A stretch of 5,675 nt of DNA from Caldifarciminota bacterium (lineage in GTDB: Bacteria > Hydrothermota > Tepidihabitantia > B3-TA06): assembly GCA_014729665.1 (NCBI GenBank), contig WJJO01000471.1, positions 1-5,675 on the forward strand, read 5' to 3'. Of the stretch, positions 3,344 to 5,675 are shown piece by piece. The translations under genes were made by a program, and so were the position numbers. Below the pieces are notes generated by a model, which was given only the letters and a program-made list of their open reading frames with translations, made no database searches and was not told where the DNA came from. Position 1 is the stretch's first letter. Every line of letters begins with the position of its first letter.

Positions 3344-5614
3344 ATGAAAGGAGCTGTCTTGAGGTTAATAGTCGGGATTCTTCTCGCAGGAGCGATGTAT
3401 GCCGGGGGTTGGCACCAGATAGAGGTAGATGTAAGCGGGGGGGCGCCGTCTGAACTTTCCGGATTCGAGCCGATTTTCATAGAACCTGGAAGCGTTGCCA
3501 GGTTTATTGTTACCGACAAGGCGCTTGAAGAACTGGGTTCTTCGGGAATCGAGTACGAGGTTACCAGATATAATCTTGCCGACTACTATTCAGCCAAGAT
3601 GAGCGCGGAGGAAGGATTCGGAGATTACTATACCTTGTCGGAAACCGCCGCTATCTTCGATTCCCTTAGACAGCAGTACTCGAACTTAATCTCCGAGAGG
3701 ATAATTCTTCCCAATGACAGCTTGGGGGATACGACCTGGGACGGTAATCACGTATGGGCGGTGAAGATTTCAGATAATGTGGGCGCGGATGAGGCTGAAC
3801 CGGAGGTGCTATACACCGGTATACATCATGCACGGGAGCCTATTGGGGCCAACATCTGCGCTGAGTGGGCGCGCTGGCTCCTGGACGGTTACGGAGACGA
3901 TCCGGTTGCAACCTATCTGGTGGATGAAAGGGAGATATGGATAGTACCCGTGGTTAACCCCGACGGTTACCTTTACAACGAATTGACTAATCCCGGAGGC
4001 GGGGGCATGCACCGCAAGAACAGAAGACCCACAGGCGGTGGAAACCCGGGCGTGGACCCCAACCGGAATTACCCCTACATGTGGGGGCTGGATGATGAAG
4101 GCTCTTCACCCTATATCGGGGATGATACCTACAGGGGACCATCACCCGGCTCCGAACCTGAGATTCAATCCGTTATGAACCTGTGCAAGTCGCGTGAGTT
4201 CGTTACAGCGTTGAACTTTCACAGCTACTCGAACCTTTTCCTTTACCCATACGGATTTAAGAATGAGAAATGCCCTGATTCTATCGCATATTACCGATGG
4301 GGAGAAACCGCTACGCGAGAATCCAAGTATTCGGTTATAGCCGGCTTTGAACTTTACCCTACTAACGGGGGTTCAGACGACTGGATGTATGACGAGACCG
4401 AAGGGAAGAATCGTATCTTTGCGGTAACCCCTGAGGTGGGTGATGATTTCTGGGAGGAGTGGAAGATTGATGAACAGGTGGAAGAGAATATTCCTCTCCT
4501 TATAAGCACGGCCAAGGCCGCAGGGAAATATCCGGAACTGGAGTGGATTGAATGGGTCGACGAGGACGGAGACGGCAACATATCGGCTGATGAAAATGTA
4601 GAACTTATAGTCGGAATACGGAATATGAGTGTTCGCGACGAATCCGGAAATATCGAGCTGAATCTGGAATCGGCCGATTCACGTCTCCAGTTGCTGACGT
4701 CTACAGCATCCATACCTTCCCTTCAACCACAAGGTTCGGGGAACAACAGCTCGAATCCACTCAGCATGACGGTTTTAACCGATACTTCGGATATCTCTCT
4801 GAACCTTATCGTTACCGCAGGGGAAGAGGAGTACATCTATCATCTGATCCTGCCGCTCGGTTCCTACCGGGTGCTAATAGCAGACGATTTTGAGACCGTG
4901 GATTCAACTAAATGGGATACCGACTGGCTGATTACCACAGAAGAGGCTCATTCAGGCGACGGCTCGTTGACCGATTCCCCATGGTCAGATTCCCAGGACA
5001 AATCGAAATGGGATTCCACCAAGTATGTTTTAAGGACCAGGGAACCTTTAGACCTTTCCGAGATGTCATCCTGTTTCCTCAGCTTCTGGACCATCTATGA
5101 AATGGAAAAGGGATGGGACTGGTGTGTGTTGGATATTCTGTCCGAGGGAGAAGCCCGTCAGACATTGCGGCGTTTCTCCGGTTTCAACGATTCCTGGCAC
5201 CGCGTAAGATTTGACCTCTCGCGTTTCTGCGGGATTGGAGAAATCGAGTTGCGTCTTAAACTTCAGACCGACTACCGAGTCCATGAAGATGGATTCTATC
5301 TCGACGACCTCAAGCTCGAAGCCTATGAAGCTAAAACCTTTCCCGGTCTGTACGAACTTGTCGATACAAGGCCTGTCTTTTCCGTCGATCCGGGAGTCAC
5401 TAAAGGTTATGTTAACGTGAAAGGACCTCAGGGCAGGAGGTTGAGCCTGGAGTTATTCGACGCTTCCGGACGCAGGATAACCGAGACCGGCTGCACCACG
5501 CCTTTCGAGTGGGATCTACGAGAAGTAACCCCAGGCCTTGCATCGGGGGTATATTTCGTTAATCTGGTATACGATGAGGGAAAGACGAGTACTAAGATTG
5601 TGTTGACGGATTGA
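3344..5614 (+). CDS. Secreted M14 zinc carboxypeptidase with jelly-roll and C-terminal sorting-type domains, 756 aa
   Basis: It removes C-terminal residues from external peptides using one zinc ion. Numbering is from ATG 3344. Residues 1-20 form a signal peptide (MKGAVLR, hydrophobic core, cleavage after MYA). A propeptide-like stretch precedes the catalytic domain (about 95-392). The zinc ligands are His162 and Glu165 (HARE) and His293 (NFHSYS). Substrate binding uses Arg224 (HRKNRR) and Asn240-Arg241 (DPNRNY), with Tyr338; the catalytic Glu364 lies in TPEVG. Asp345 in GGSDDW matches the specificity-pocket Asp255 of carboxypeptidase B, hinting at Lys/Arg preference. Residues 406-417 form a perfect EF-hand-type calcium loop (DEDGDGNISADE) opening a beta domain. 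A jelly-roll domain follows (about 508-660, ending DGFYLDDLKLE), then a Por/FlgD-like domain (about 671-756, with LFDASGRRI and SGVYFVNL) that may direct type IX-like secretion or surface anchoring; this is inferred. It seems intact. The next gene starts 36 bases later, so an operon is likely. Confidence 0.93.
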   Translation: MKGAVLRLIVGILLAGAMYAGGWHQIEVDVSGGAPSELSGFEPIFIEPGSVARFIVTDKALEELGSSGIEYEVTRYNLADYYSAKMSAEEGFGDYYTLSETAAIFDSLRQQYSNLISERIILPNDSLGDTTWDGNHVWAVKISDNVGADEAEPEVLYTGIHHAREPIGANICAEWARWLLDGYGDDPVATYLVDEREIWIVPVVNPDGYLYNELTNPGGGGMHRKNRRPTGGGNPGVDPNRNYPYMWGLDDEGSSPYIGDDTYRGPSPGSEPEIQSVMNLCKSREFVTALNFHSYSNLFLYPYGFKNEKCPDSIAYYRWGETATRESKYSVIAGFELYPTNGGSDDWMYDETEGKNRIFAVTPEVGDDFWEEWKIDEQVEENIPLLISTAKAAGKYPELEWIEWVDEDGDGNISADENVELIVGIRNMSVRDESGNIELNLESADSRLQLLTSTASIPSLQPQGSGNNSSNPLSMTVLTDTSDISLNLIVTAGEEEYIYHLILPLGSYRVLIADDFETVDSTKWDTDWLITTEEAHSGDGSLTDSPWSDSQDKSKWDSTKYVLRTREPLDLSEMSSCFLSFWTIYEMEKGWDWCVLDILSEGEARQTLRRFSGFNDSWHRVRFDLSRFCGIGEIELRLKLQTDYRVHEDGFYLDDLKLEAYEAKTFPGLYELVDTRPVFSVDPGVTKGYVNVKGPQGRRLSLELFDASGRRITETGCTTPFEWDLREVTPGLASGVYFVNLVYDEGKTSTKIVLTD

Positions 5615-5649
5615 AAACATGAGCAAAGATTGAGTATGAAGGAGGCATA

Positions 5650-5675
5650 ATGAAGAAAGATCTTGTTTCAATATC
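5650..5675 (+). CDS. Start of a further gene, truncated by the window edge
   Basis: ATG at 5650 is preceded by GGAGG (5641-5645) with a four-base spacer, the same spacing as at 2977. Only eight full codons are visible, MKKDLVSI, a basic start followed by hydrophobic residues that could open a signal peptide. It lies 36 bases after the M14 stop with no terminator or promoter between, so it is probably cotranscribed with it. No family can be assigned. Confidence 0.6.

Noticed and set aside
4354..4713. 119-codon minus-strand ORF, Ser-rich
   Set aside because: It is antisense to the well-supported M14 peptidase, and its Ser-rich composition comes from Asp/Glu codons read in reverse.

Overview
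The window looks like chromosomal DNA from a Gram-negative, probably uncultured bacterium. The best clue is a secreted zinc carboxypeptidase that ends in a C-terminal domain of the Por/FlgD-like sorting type. That domain is common in the FCB superphylum and in candidate phyla such as WOR-3, Cloacimonetes and Latescibacteria. The promoters resemble ordinary sigma70 sites (TTGACA/TATAAT) and the ribosome sites are strong (AGGAGG), which argues against a typical Bacteroidetes genome. The lineage is inferred from these traits and nothing here fixes it.

Layout. Positions 1-257 hold no full gene, only a possible promoter, ribosome site and TTG start of a minus-strand gene leaving the left edge. Three minus-strand loci follow: an unrecognised, mostly helical, probably cytoplasmic protein (258-1061), preceded by a 39-codon small ORF that overlaps it by ATGA (1058-1177); a six-helix membrane protein (1255-1929); and a secreted beta-repeat protein split by a frameshift (2029-2977). 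Each locus has its own promoter with a TTGACAC -35 region. A hairpin terminator separates the frameshifted locus from the membrane protein gene. No terminator lies between the membrane protein gene and the next locus, whose promoter overlaps its stop codon.

A divergent intergenic region (2978-3343) carries back-to-back promoters. One is followed at once by a perfect 17-bp inverted repeat that would form the 5' end of the minus-strand mRNA. The plus strand then encodes a complete 756-residue M14 carboxypeptidase (3344-5614) with every expected catalytic residue, and the first codons of a further gene (5650 onward) that is probably in the same operon.

Functionally, two of the loci encode exported proteins: the M14 enzyme probably degrades external protein or peptides, and the frameshifted product carries a signal peptide. 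The other two are unassigned. No mobile element, CRISPR array, tRNA or rRNA was seen. The points most worth a second look are the G5 frameshift, the 5'-terminal hairpin and the small ORF coupled to the 258-1061 gene. I did not find a convincing new multi-gene system.
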